A stretch of DNA of 64,000 nucleotides from JAQVEM01 sp964556165 (GTDB lineage Bacteria > Actinomycetota > Humimicrobiia > Humimicrobiales > Humimicrobiaceae), in assembly GCA_964556165.1 (NCBI GenBank), contig CAZKVH010000002.1, forward strand, positions 1 through 64,000. The letters run 5' to 3'. The position numbers and the translations under genes are program-made. The stretch's first letter is position 1, and every line of letters starts with the position of its first letter. Below the pieces are notes generated by a model. It saw nothing but the letters and a program-made list of their open reading frames with translations. It searched no databases and was not told the DNA's origin. Of this stretch, positions 26,499 through 34,826 are shown piece after piece.

Positions 26499-26504
26499 TA
26501 TAAT
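26499..26504 (+). promoter_or_regulatory. Extended -10 promoter before the HD-GYP gene
   Basis: TATAAT at 26499-26504 is preceded by TG one base upstream (TGATATAAT), an extended -10 element that can work without a good -35 box. None is visible 17 nt upstream. Initiation near 26511 would leave a 30-nt leader before the TTG at 26541. Confidence 0.45.
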
Positions 26505-26540
26505 ACTCTATATTTTTGTAATTTAAGAGGTAGAGTTTTT

Positions 26541-27803
26541 TTGGGCAAAAAAGGTAGTCTTTCTATAAATTTATATGTATTTTTTATATTTATAGCTGGC
26601 CTGGCTGTATTTACTTATATACTTCTGGAATACAGAAGTATCTCATTATTAGGAGTGGTGCTGTTTGGTTTACTGGCTTTTATAGCAGAAAACCTATCAG
26701 TACCACTTCTGGGTACTGGAAGTATATCTGTAAGTTTCATAATCGCAATTGTAAGTTTAATTATTTTTGGACCTCCAACAGCAGTTATAGTTGCATTTAT
26801 TTCATTTTTTAATATAAGAGAATTTACCAAAAAAATTCCCTACTATAAGCATATATTTAACCTTGGACAGTACTTATTATCAGTTGGTATAGGAAGTATA
26901 GTATTTGAGAAAATATACGATAGGACAGTTACAAATTTTTTTGATGCAAAAAATATATTTTTTATTTTTTTAACTGTATATATTTTCTTTTTTTTAAATA
27001 CTTTTTCTACTGCAGGAGCCATATCAATAAATGAAAGAAAAAATTTCCTGAATATATGGGTTTATAATTATGGCTGGTTGATCTTATTTCAAATACTTTT
27101 AGCTGCAATGTCAATATTTATAGCATTTCTATATAAATTGTACGGACCTCTTACAATCATGTTGACTTCTGTCCCTTTAATAATTGCCCAGTACGTCTAT
27201 CTGCTCAGGGTTAAAGAAAGAAGAGCTCTTATTGGAAGCATTATGCAGATTGTAAAGATAATAGATGCAAAGGACGCTTATACCGCAGGGCATTCAGCCA
27301 GGGTAACAGAATATTCTGAGAAAATCGCCAGGAGAATTGGATTAAATGAATATGAAATTGATATATTAAAAAATCTGGCAAATCTACATGATATAGGAAA
27401 GATACAGATAGATTTAAGTATTTTAAATAAACCGGGAAAATTAAATGATTCCGACTGGGAGGAGATAAAAAAACATCCACGGGTAGGTTATGATATAGTA
27501 AAAGAGATAACATTTTTAAAAAAATATGCTAAGGCAATTCTTTATCACCATGAACATATAGATGGCGAGGGCTATCCTGATAGAATCAAGGGAGACAAGA
27601 TACCTCTTTTTGCAAAGATAATTTCTGTAGCGGATGCTTATGACGCTATGACTTCCGACAGACCCTACAGGAAAGCTCTTACAAAAGATGAAGCATTAGC
27701 AGAGTTAAAAAAATATTCAGGTAAAAATTTTGATGAAAAGATTAGCAGCATAATGATTGAGATTATTAAAGAGGAAAATGAAGAGAAAAATGAACCCATC
27801 TGA
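26541..27803 (+). CDS. Membrane-anchored HD-GYP cyclic-di-GMP phosphodiesterase
   Basis: The 420-residue protein has a hydrophobic N-terminal half (about 8-222) with roughly seven to eight transmembrane segments, which could be a sensory membrane domain. An HD-GYP domain (about 235-420) follows. All family motifs are intact: an early His in AGHSARVTEYS, the LH283-D284-IGK dyad, YHHEHIDGEGYPDRIKG and VADAYDAMTSDRPYR. It should hydrolyse c-di-GMP at the membrane. Start is TTG at 26541 behind GAGGTAGAG. Its 3' end overlaps the next gene by 26 nt. Confidence 0.88.
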   Translation: MGKKGSLSINLYVFFIFIAGLAVFTYILLEYRSISLLGVVLFGLLAFIAENLSVPLLGTGSISVSFIIAIVSLIIFGPPTAVIVAFISFFNIREFTKKIPYYKHIFNLGQYLLSVGIGSIVFEKIYDRTVTNFFDAKNIFFIFLTVYIFFFLNTFSTAGAISINERKNFLNIWVYNYGWLILFQILLAAMSIFIAFLYKLYGPLTIMLTSVPLIIAQYVYLLRVKERRALIGSIMQIVKIIDAKDAYTAGHSARVTEYSEKIARRIGLNEYEIDILKNLANLHDIGKIQIDLSILNKPGKLNDSDWEEIKKHPRVGYDIVKEITFLKKYAKAILYHHEHIDGEGYPDRIKGDKIPLFAKIISVADAYDAMTSDRPYRKALTKDEALAELKKYSGKNFDEKISSIMIEIIKEENEEKNEPI

Positions 27804-28326
27804 TGGGATGCTAAAGCAGTTCCTCTTATTTTTTACAAAAAATATCATATTTTTTCTTGCAGGAGCTATTGTAGGGCTTCTGTTTTTTTATCTTTTAAGG
27901 GATTTAAGTATTTTTATTGTTGAAAAGTTTTCTTTCATTCAGAATATTTTTGGGATAAGACCCTACCAGGAAGGCATGTCTTTTGATTATGTATTTGCTG
28001 CTATTTTTTTTGGAAATTTAATTTCCACTATCGGGTATTTTACTCTGGGTTATTTAAGAGTTTCACTTCCTGTAAGCCTTATAAGTGGTTTTTTCATGGT
28101 GGTGCTCTTACTAACCGGAACAATAAGGCATGATATGCCTGTACCGGGAGAAGTTAGTATTCTATTTTCTGTGGAGATGTTCTACAGAATTATTGCTTTA
28201 ACTACAGGTGATTATATAAATAAGAATAAATTTAGAAATAAGGCTATTCCTGTTACTTCTATAATTATAATATTTGTTATGTTTATCTCAGGAGTTTTTT
28301 ATGAGCTCTACCAGCTTTTTTATTAA
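27778..28326 (+). CDS. Unidentified polytopic membrane protein
   Basis: This 182-residue protein has about five transmembrane segments (roughly 12-38, 68-92, 96-118, 122-146 and 158-178) and a short soluble loop with GIRPYQEGMSFDY. The ATG at 27778 lies inside the HD-GYP gene (26-nt overlap) with GAGG just ahead; ATG at 27790 and TTG at 27757 are alternatives. The overlap implies coupled translation with the phosphodiesterase. I do not recognise the family; a loose resemblance to small multi-pass families such as SpoIIM is too weak to use. It converges with the next gene with only 7 nt between. Confidence 0.6.
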   Translation: MKRKMNPSDGMLKQFLLFFTKNIIFFLAGAIVGLLFFYLLRDLSIFIVEKFSFIQNIFGIRPYQEGMSFDYVFAAIFFGNLISTIGYFTLGYLRVSLPVSLISGFFMVVLLLTGTIRHDMPVPGEVSILFSVEMFYRIIALTTGDYINKNKFRNKAIPVTSIIIIFVMFISGVFYELYQLFY

Positions 28327-28333
28327 CCGGATA

Positions 28334-29086
28334 TTACGATTTATTTCTATAAAGTTTTCTTCTCCATCCCATACTGTTAAAAACCAGCTTAAAGAATTTA
28401 ATAGTATCGCTAACGGGATTTACATGGCTTATAAAATTTTTATGATAGATGGTACTGATTGGTATATTCTTAATATTGTAGCCAGCCCAGCTGGATTTGA
28501 TTATTAGCTCTGGCTCGGTTTCAAAGTTACCTGTCTCCAGATTAATATTTTTCAAGATTTCTGTTCTTATATACCGGAAACCTGACTGAACATCTCTTAC
28601 CTTTCTCCCTGCTATAGCTGAAATAATCCAGGAGGTAATAACATTTGTGGCCAATCTTATAAAGGGCATATTTTTAGCGTTACCAAGCCTGTTTCCGATT
28701 ATCAAATCAGGTTTTTCTTCATCAATGGTTCTCAGAAAATTTTTGATTTCATCTGTATTATGCTGTCCATCAGCATCAAGGGTTATAACTCCTGAATAAT
28801 TGTTTTTAATTATATAGCTAAAGCCAGTTTTGAGAGATTTGCCCTTTCCTTTATTAAGCTCGTGCTTTAGATTTATTATGCTGAAATTTTCTGGAGAAGG
28901 GATTGATTCTATTTCTTTTAATGTGCCATCCGTGGAACCGTCGTCAACAGTAATTATATCAATGCCGTATTTAAAACAACCCTCTATAACTCTTTTTATG
29001 TATTTTTCCTCGTTATATGCAGGAATAAGGATTGCGGTTCTGCCTGTATTATTTTTCTCTTTTATACTGGAGATTACTGACTTCAT
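28334..29086 (-). CDS. Family 2 glycosyltransferase (dolichyl-phosphate mannose synthase-like)
   Basis: This 250-residue enzyme has a GT-A fold. Visible motifs are AILIPAYNEEKYIKRVI at the N terminus, the nucleotide-sugar-binding TVDDGSTDGTLKEI, a GKGKSLKTGF segment, the catalytic LDADGQHNTDEI and VQSGFRYIR. The lack of C-terminal transmembrane helices places it with soluble polyprenyl-phosphate glycosyltransferases that make lipid-linked sugars. The acceptor and sugar cannot be told from sequence. It converges with the preceding plus-strand membrane gene. Confidence 0.85.
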   Translation of the reverse strand: MKSVISSIKEKNNTGRTAILIPAYNEEKYIKRVIEGCFKYGIDIITVDDGSTDGTLKEIESIPSPENFSIINLKHELNKGKGKSLKTGFSYIIKNNYSGVITLDADGQHNTDEIKNFLRTIDEEKPDLIIGNRLGNAKNMPFIRLATNVITSWIISAIAGRKVRDVQSGFRYIRTEILKNINLETGNFETEPELIIKSSWAGYNIKNIPISTIYHKNFISHVNPVSDTIKFFKLVFNSMGWRRKLYRNKS

Positions 29087-29120
29087 AACCTATATTAATT
29101 GTTGATTCATATATAGTAAA

Positions 29121-29720
29121 CTATTTTAAATTATAAATACTGGATTCTGTAATTATTACGTCAACCTTGATATCATTATATGCGACGGGTATATTATCAA
29201 CTATCTGGATATCAAAGCAGAGTGCAACTTTCTTAACTTTTTCAGGAATATTCTGAAGAATCTTATCATAGTATCCAAGGCCATATCCCAGTCGATTTAA
29301 ATTTCTGTCAAAGCTTACCCCCGGTACAACTATAAGTTCTATATCTGAAATTTTTGCAGGTATTGAGAGGTCGGGGACCGGTTCCATTATGCCGTATGTG
29401 GATTTTTCCAGTTGCTTTGACAGGTCTTTTACGAAATAGAAAACTAGATTATTGTTAAAAATCCGGGGTAAGATTATTTTCTTTTTATCCTTGAGAGCTT
29501 TTTTTATTATTATAGTTGTGTCAACTTCACTCCTGAAAGAATAGTAAATAGAGATGTTCTCTGAATTAATGTAATAATAAGCATTAAAGAACTTTGCTGC
29601 TATTAAACTGCTGCTTTCCTCTCTATATTCCGGTAGAAGGTTATCCCTGTTTTTCTGGATTTGTTTTCTTATATTTTTTTTGAGGAATTCTATTCTTTTA
29701 AGACTATTTTCATTCTTCAT
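29121..29720 (-). CDS. 5-formyltetrahydrofolate cyclo-ligase
   Basis: This enzyme converts 5-formyl-THF to 5,10-methenyl-THF with ATP. The 199-residue protein has a basic N-terminal helix region (RKQIQKNRDNLL) and IYYSFRSEVDTTIII. The family signature VVPGVSFDRNLNRLGYGLGYYDKIL, split across the active site, contains the conserved G-x-G-Y-Y-D. It ends with ALCFDIQIVDNIP. I chose the ATG at 29720, giving an 11-nt overlap with the 3' end of degV. A longer reading frame from 29774 would add 18 residues lying wholly inside degV. Confidence 0.92.
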   Translation of the reverse strand: MKNENSLKRIEFLKKNIRKQIQKNRDNLLPEYREESSSLIAAKFFNAYYYINSENISIYYSFRSEVDTTIIIKKALKDKKKIILPRIFNNNLVFYFVKDLSKQLEKSTYGIMEPVPDLSIPAKISDIELIVVPGVSFDRNLNRLGYGLGYYDKILQNIPEKVKKVALCFDIQIVDNIPVAYNDIKVDVIITESSIYNLK

Positions 29721-30558
29721 AAAATGTTGTGCATAAACCTCCTGGCCCCAGATGCGTCCCGACAATAACTCCAATATCGAACCTTGAGATTTCTTTTGGG
29801 TTAAAAGTTTCTTTTATCCTATCATACATTTCCTGGCCCTCTTCTTTTGAATCTGAATCTCCAACTGACACTACAAGATTTTCAGGGTTTTTTACCATGG
29901 TCTTCATTGAGTTTATAAGCTCAGTTTTTGCCTGGTTCCATCTTCTGGTCGTTTTGAACTGTGACACCTCGCCGTCATGGACTGTAAGTATTGGTTTGAT
30001 TTCAAGCAGCGAAGCAATAAGACCCTTTGCCTTTCCTATCCTACCGCCTTTTTTTAGATTCTCCAGGGTGCTTGGTACAAATAATACATTGATTTTAGTT
30101 TTTAAATCATTTATATTTCTCAGAATCTCTTCTTTTGAGTTTCCTTCATTTGCCATCCTGGCTGCCTTTATAACTACAAAGCTAAGGGGATATGAAACAA
30201 GTCCTGTGTCAATTATTTCAATATCTTTTCCGGGCATTTCTTTCTTTGCGAGTTCTGCAGAATTTATTGTACCCGACATTTTTTTTGAGATATGAATGGA
30301 TATTATACTTTCATTTTCTTTAAGAAGACCTGTATATGTCTCAATAAAATCCTTTGGGGTGGGTTGTGTGGTGGTAGGTAATTTTTCAGATTCCTTCATT
30401 CTTCTATAAAATTCTCCCAATGTTATTTCTTTCCCGTCATCCAAAAAACTTTCGTCACCGAAAATTACTTTAAGAGGTACGACTATTATTTTAAGCCTAT
30501 CTGCAGTTTCTTTAGATATGTCGGAAGTGCTATCAGTAACTATTGCTATTTTGCTCAT
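29710..30558 (-). CDS. DegV family fatty-acid-binding protein
   Basis: The 282-residue protein opens with IAIVTDSTSDIS and has LPTTTQPTPKDF, IHISKKMSGTINSAE, the IDTGLVSYPLSFVV segment, and GGRIGKAKGLIASLLEIKPIL. These are the features of DegV (DAK-like) proteins. They bind fatty acids and, in Firmicutes, act as FakB subunits presenting fatty acids to the FakA kinase. No fakA is in the window. An AAAGGAGA sits 5 nt before its ATG. It overlaps the cyclo-ligase gene. Confidence 0.92.
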   Translation of the reverse strand: MSKIAIVTDSTSDISKETADRLKIIVVPLKVIFGDESFLDDGKEITLGEFYRRMKESEKLPTTTQPTPKDFIETYTGLLKENESIISIHISKKMSGTINSAELAKKEMPGKDIEIIDTGLVSYPLSFVVIKAARMANEGNSKEEILRNINDLKTKINVLFVPSTLENLKKGGRIGKAKGLIASLLEIKPILTVHDGEVSQFKTTRRWNQAKTELINSMKTMVKNPENLVVSVGDSDSKEEGQEMYDRIKETFNPKEISRFDIGVIVGTHLGPGGLCTTFYEE

Positions 30559-30594
30559 GTTATCTCCTTTGATTATTTTCTAATTTAATATAAT

Positions 30595-31446
30595 TTATGC
30601 TTTTTTTAAAATATTTTCAATTAAAGCTGCAAATCTCCTGCCTGTGATGACTTCTTTTTCAAAACCTTTTGTATGGACAAATTTCTTACTGCCCATACTC
30701 TCGAAATGTGCTGCATTCCTTATATGTGACAGACCAAGAACTTTTATCTTCAAGAAATTCGACATTGTGACTTCAGGAATAGTAGACATCCCGACTGCAT
30801 CAGCTCCCAGCTTTAAAAGACATTTTATTTCGGATTTTGTTTCAAGTACAGGTCCCATAACTCCAGCATAAACACCTGATTTTATTTTAATACCTGAATA
30901 AAGTGCTGCTTCTCTGGCGATGTCAAATAATTTTTTATCATAGGGGCAGCTCATATCAACAAAGTAGTCATAATCTCTACTATATTTATTGCCAAAAAAT
31001 GGGTTATTTGACATAAAATTGATATGGTCTTTTATTATCATAATATCATCATCAACAAACTCAGGATTTATTCCTCCAGCGGAATTTGTAATTATTAGAT
31101 TGGCTGCAGATAGACCTGATAACAAGTTTACCGGGTATACCACATCATTTATACTATATCCTTCATATAGGTGTAACCTTCCACAAAAAATCAATATTTT
31201 TTTATTTGATAATCTTCCATATATAATAGATTTCTCATGACCCGGAATGGAGGGAACTATCATGTGGGGTATTTTTGATATATTTAAACTTATTCTATCT
31301 TTGAGTGGCAGGAAATCTGTGCATCTGCTCAAAAATGAGCCCAGAATTAATCCATAGTCGATCTTTTCGGGTATGCAGGAACTTAGATAGTCAAGTGTTT
31401 CTTTAATTTTGTCCTTTTCTAAAAAAGATGGGTTTTTCATTTGCAT
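30595..31446 (-). CDS. Purine nucleoside phosphorylase (trimeric type)
   Basis: The 283-residue protein follows the PunA/DeoD-II pattern. It has IVPSIPGHEKSIIYGRL, CGRLHLYEGYSINDVV, the phosphate and base region TNSAGGINPEF, YAGVMGPVLETKSEI and GADAVGMSTIPEV. These enzymes release purine bases from nucleosides using phosphate. Two sites are altered: the N-terminal phosphate loop reads LGSFLSR where family members usually have a double-Gly LGSGLG, and the base-binding loop reads SHIRNAAHF, retaining the Asn but not the usual MAAG. Substrate range may differ from standard PNP. It is divergent from the next gene. Confidence 0.85.
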   Translation of the reverse strand: MQMKNPSFLEKDKIKETLDYLSSCIPEKIDYGLILGSFLSRCTDFLPLKDRISLNISKIPHMIVPSIPGHEKSIIYGRLSNKKILIFCGRLHLYEGYSINDVVYPVNLLSGLSAANLIITNSAGGINPEFVDDDIMIIKDHINFMSNNPFFGNKYSRDYDYFVDMSCPYDKKLFDIAREAALYSGIKIKSGVYAGVMGPVLETKSEIKCLLKLGADAVGMSTIPEVTMSNFLKIKVLGLSHIRNAAHFESMGSKKFVHTKGFEKEVITGRRFAALIENILKKA

Positions 31447-31530
31447 AAAATAAAATTTATTTATGAAGTACTTCTGTTAAATATTATCATACTTTTATGC
31501 TAAAAATAATTATTATTTGATTTTTTCTGG

Positions 31531-31536
31531 TATAAT
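31531..31536 (+). promoter_or_regulatory. Extended -10 promoter before the binding-protein gene
   Basis: TATAAT at 31531-31536 is preceded by TGG (CTGGTATAAT), an extended -10 element, with no clear -35 box. It lies in the 151-nt divergent gap, 62 nt before the ATG at 31598. Confidence 0.45.
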
Positions 31537-31597
31537 CTTTTTTACTGTTTTTGTACTTTTACAATTATTCAATGTTAAATTATTTTGGAGTAAATAA

Positions 31598-32791
31598 ATG
31601 ACTTTTAGAAGATTATTATTTATTAAATTATTCAGGGCAATTATGCTTGTTCTGGTAATCTTATTGCTGTTATTAGTTTTAATTAATAGCAATTCCTGTG
31701 ATTCCAGAGAAAGGATAATAAAAATTGGAAGTCAGTGTGTTCTTAGCGGAGAGTACAAATCTTTTGGGGAAGAACAAATGGTTAGTTTAGAACTCGCTGC
31801 TTCTAAATTATCTCCAGTTAAAATAGGAGGAGTTGATTATAAAATTGACATAGTCACTAAAGATGACGAGGGTAATCCTGAAAAAGCTTTTTTGGTTGCC
31901 CGGGAGATGGTAGATGAAGGAGTAATTGCTACGATAGGTTCTACTTTCGACGGGACTACCCAGGTTTCTTTGCCTGTATACGGAGAATACGGGATACCTT
32001 TAATCTCGCCTTTTGCTCAGAAGGTAGAAGTTTATGAAGATGGAAATATTTTCTTCAGGATGATTATAAATAACGAACAGAAAGTAGAAAATATTGCTAA
32101 ATTTATTGATGAGGAAGTAAAACCCCGGAGGATAGTTCTGATAAACAACAGGGAAGAATACTCAATAAAATTGGTCGATTATGTTGACGAGTTATTGTCC
32201 GAACTAGGAATAGAGGCGGGAGACCCGATGTCAATAAAAATAAGTGAAGAGGACGCAGGAGTTATAGCAGAGAATCTTGTAATCGAAGGTCCTGATGCTG
32301 TATTTTTTTGCGGTAATTACGATGAGCTTGCTGCTCTTATAAAAGAAGCAAGAATGGCCGGTCTGGAGGCAGTATTTATAACAGAGAGCATGGGCATGGA
32401 TGATAATATTTTTGTATTGGCTGAGGCTCAATATCTGGAAGGATTAATTGCGATAATTCCTGACCCACCATCACTTGCCAGGTTTTCTCAGGATTCCAGA
32501 GCTCTAAACTTCTGGTATGATTTTAATAGTTATTTAAGCCAGATGGATTCTCAGGATATAAGTATCGAAGGTCCAGGTCAATATGCTCCATACTGTTATG
32601 ATTCTGTTTTTATATTGGTTGATGCCATGAAAAGAGCTAACTCAATAATCCCGGATGATTTTGTGGATGAACTAAAGACTACATCTTATGATGGGGTGGT
32701 TGGCAATGTAAGATTTGACTCAAATGGCGACAGGGTGGACCCTGCATCAACAGTTTTTATAGTAAAGGATGGCTCCTGGACGAGATATTAA
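31598..32791 (+). CDS. Extracellular amino-acid-type ligand-binding protein (Peripla_BP_6/LivK-like)
   Basis: The 397-residue protein has a basic N terminus and one hydrophobic segment (about 12-29) ending at C34. The residues before Cys (SNS) do not make a good lipobox, so anchoring by an uncleaved helix is as likely as lipidation. The rest is a type I periplasmic-binding fold: KIGSQCVLSGEYKSFGEEQ, TKDDEGNPEKAFLVAREMV, VIATIGSTFDGTTQVSLPVY, and a C-terminal YAPYCYDSVFILVDAMKRA. LivK-like proteins bind branched-chain or related amino acids for ABC import or sensing. No permease or ATPase genes are nearby. Confidence 0.85.
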   Translation: MTFRRLLFIKLFRAIMLVLVILLLLLVLINSNSCDSRERIIKIGSQCVLSGEYKSFGEEQMVSLELAASKLSPVKIGGVDYKIDIVTKDDEGNPEKAFLVAREMVDEGVIATIGSTFDGTTQVSLPVYGEYGIPLISPFAQKVEVYEDGNIFFRMIINNEQKVENIAKFIDEEVKPRRIVLINNREEYSIKLVDYVDELLSELGIEAGDPMSIKISEEDAGVIAENLVIEGPDAVFFCGNYDELAALIKEARMAGLEAVFITESMGMDDNIFVLAEAQYLEGLIAIIPDPPSLARFSQDSRALNFWYDFNSYLSQMDSQDISIEGPGQYAPYCYDSVFILVDAMKRANSIIPDDFVDELKTTSYDGVVGNVRFDSNGDRVDPASTVFIVKDGSWTRY

Positions 32792-33666
32792 GAGGGTACT
32801 ATAAAGTTTAGATTCTTTGGGATTATTTTAAAAGTAACCGGTAGTTTGCATATATATTCTCCATCAGCAAAAACACTGAACGGATATTCGCTATCCAGTG
32901 AGATTCTATCGGCTCTAAAAATTTCAACTTTTTCGTCACTTGTGTGTTTACCTTCATATACTTTTGGAAAAATTTTTATAAAGTGAATCTTGCTCATTTT
33001 TTTTATAATGCAGACATCAAATAACCCGTCTTCCGGACTGGCATCGGGAGTGACTCTCATGCCGCCTCCATACATTGGCATATTTGAGGCTGTTATCATC
33101 ATTCCATAGATTTCTCTTTTTTTCTGGTCGTAACTTATAAAAAATTTCTTTGATTGAAATGTAATCAGAGTTTTATAAACTGAATAAGCATACCGGAGCC
33201 CGCCTTTTATTGGCAGGCGCGTATTATTTGCAAGGTAGGTTACCTGTGAGTCAAAACCTGAACCAGCGATACATAAATAGTAATATCTGTCATTTATTAA
33301 GCCTGTGTCAATTTTTCTTGTTTTTCCTTCTTTTATAATCTGGCAGGATTTTTCTATGTCCTTGCTTATACCAAGAGTAGCAGCAATGTCATTTCCCGAA
33401 CCTAAAGGTATCGTTCCTAACTTTTTATCGGTTCCAGCCAGAACATTTGCAACATAATGGACTGTACCATCTCCTCCAACAGCTATAAAATTAGAAAAAT
33501 CTTTTCCAAGGTTGTTTTTTGTGACATTTGTGATATCGTCAGAGCTTTTACTTATATGCAGCTGGTAATCCATCCTGTACTTTTTAAATACAGATTCAAT
33601 AGAGTCTTTAAATTCAATTGCTCTTCCTTTTGCGGCAGATGGATTTAGGATAATAAAAGTTTTCAT
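32788..33666 (-). CDS. Diacylglycerol/lipid kinase family protein
   Basis: The 292-residue protein has the DAGK catalytic fold: ILNPSAAKGRA near the start, the ATP-binding VGGDGTVHYVANVL, GTIPLGSGNDIAATLG, and a C-terminal beta domain with SPEDGLFDVCIIKKM. Family members phosphorylate diacylglycerol or related lipids for phospholipid recycling; the YegS/DgkB/BmrU branches cannot be separated here. AGAGGGAC lies before the ATG. Its stop overlaps the stop of the opposing binding-protein gene by 4 nt (a shared TTAA). Confidence 0.9.
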   Translation of the reverse strand: MKTFIILNPSAAKGRAIEFKDSIESVFKKYRMDYQLHISKSSDDITNVTKNNLGKDFSNFIAVGGDGTVHYVANVLAGTDKKLGTIPLGSGNDIAATLGISKDIEKSCQIIKEGKTRKIDTGLINDRYYYLCIAGSGFDSQVTYLANNTRLPIKGGLRYAYSVYKTLITFQSKKFFISYDQKKREIYGMMITASNMPMYGGGMRVTPDASPEDGLFDVCIIKKMSKIHFIKIFPKVYEGKHTSDEKVEIFRADRISLDSEYPFSVFADGEYICKLPVTFKIIPKNLNFIVPS

Positions 33667-33872
33667 TTTTTGTCCCTCTCTTAAGTTTTACATAATATAA
33701 TAATTCACGGCATAAGGGAATACTATTTGCAGAAACTTTTACCGCGATGTCATATCAAATAAAAAAAATTCAATTTATCGATTATATTTCCAATTGATTT
33801 AATTCAATTGACTATATTTTTTAATAATAGTTTTAAAAACTTTTCAAAAAGGTTTCTGGACAGCCATATTAA

Positions 33873-33899
33873 TTGACTTTTTGGTAATGCTATTATAAT
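33873..33899 (+). promoter_or_regulatory. Predicted promoter of the AmaP-like gene
   Basis: TTGACT at 33873-33878 and TATAAT at 33894-33899 have a 15-nt spacer, shorter than the optimal 17, so activity may depend on an activator. The start codon is 48 nt downstream. Confidence 0.4.
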
Positions 33900-33947
33900 C
33901 TTGAGATGTTTTTCAGACATAAAAAAATTCAGGAAGGAGGTATGTAA

Positions 33948-34577
33948 TTGAATATTTTTAATAAAATAATTGTTGTCCTGATATTAATCTTTTTAATCGG
34001 GTTGTCAGTTGTTTCTGCAGTTAATGTACTGGTAGGATATTTTAGCTGGTCGGATGTGGTTGCAAAAGTTTTTAGTCTGTATGCCTCAGTAAATAAAATT
34101 ATTGCTTTCCTTATTCTCGTAGTTGTATTTATCGTTTGTGTATTTCTTTTATTGCTGGAATTTTATAGAAGAAGAGCTAAAGTCGCGAATATTTCAAGTT
34201 CTAAGTCGGGAAATGCTATGGTAACTCTGGACACTATTTCAGGCCAGATAAAAAATGAAGTGCTTAAAGTTAACGGTCTGGACGATATAAAGGTAAAGGT
34301 AGTTCCTAAAAAGCCCGGGATAATAATTAATATGAATACTTTGCTTGATGAAGATGTTGATATTCCAACCAAGATGCAGGAAGTAATCAATAAAGCTACA
34401 GATATTGTATCGGGTAAGCTTGGAATAAAAGTGTTAAAGACCAATCTTACTATTGTAGGTCTGGCTTCAAAGAGAAAAAGCAAAGAAGAAAAGAAAAAAG
34501 AAGCTGAAGAAATTGAAGTAATGGAAGCGCCTGCGGAGGTTGAAGATATTTCCGGAGAAAAAGACGTCGATAAGTGA
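33948..34577 (+). CDS. AmaP/Asp23-like alkaline shock membrane protein
   Basis: The 209-residue protein has two transmembrane helices (about 5-28 and 48-70), then a small domain of about 110 residues. That domain (VTLDTISGQIKNEVLKVNGLDDI to IKVLKTNLTIVGLA) resembles the Asp23 fold. A charged tail rich in Lys and Glu follows. AmaP proteins anchor Asp23 to the membrane and act in envelope stress in Gram-positive bacteria. Start is TTG at 33948, 5 nt after GGAAGGAGGT. No separate Asp23 gene is visible nearby. The tRNA gene begins 16 nt later. Confidence 0.75.
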   Translation: MNIFNKIIVVLILIFLIGLSVVSAVNVLVGYFSWSDVVAKVFSLYASVNKIIAFLILVVVFIVCVFLLLLEFYRRRAKVANISSSKSGNAMVTLDTISGQIKNEVLKVNGLDDIKVKVVPKKPGIIINMNTLLDEDVDIPTKMQEVINKATDIVSGKLGIKVLKTNLTIVGLASKRKSKEEKKKEAEEIEVMEAPAEVEDISGEKDVDK

Positions 34578-34593
34578 AATAGATTTTATTAAA

Positions 34594-34667
34594 GCGGGCT
34601 TAGTATAGCGGTAATACATGAGCTTCCCAAGCTCAAGAGGCGGGTCCAACTCCCGTAGCCCGCTCCA
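34594..34667 (+). tRNA. tRNA-Gly (CCC anticodon)
   Basis: A complete cloverleaf of 74 nt with encoded CCA. Acceptor GCGGGCT (34594-34600) pairs with AGCCCGC (34657-34663). The D stem is GTAT/ATAC with GG in the loop. The anticodon stem is TGAGC/GCTCA with loop TTCCCAA, placing CCC at 34626-34628. The variable loop has four bases and the T stem is GCGGG/CCCGT. The T loop reads TCCAACT, so position 55 is C where nearly all elongator tRNAs have T. It decodes GGG. Confidence 0.95.
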
Positions 34668-34826
34668 TGAAAGTTGAAAATTTTTTTTAATTTTGATGTT
34701 CAGGAAATCATATTTTTGAATTTAAGTTATATCAGCTGGACGTAAAAAAAAATTTTTAGGCATATTATTATAAGTTAAACAGAACGAATTAAGTAGAACA
34801 GGTTTTTAGGAAGGGGAGGGTGTGAT

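Noticed and set aside
29729..30295. Open frame on the plus strand opposite degV
   Set aside because: Composition is Ser/Phe-rich shadow of a well-supported DegV gene.
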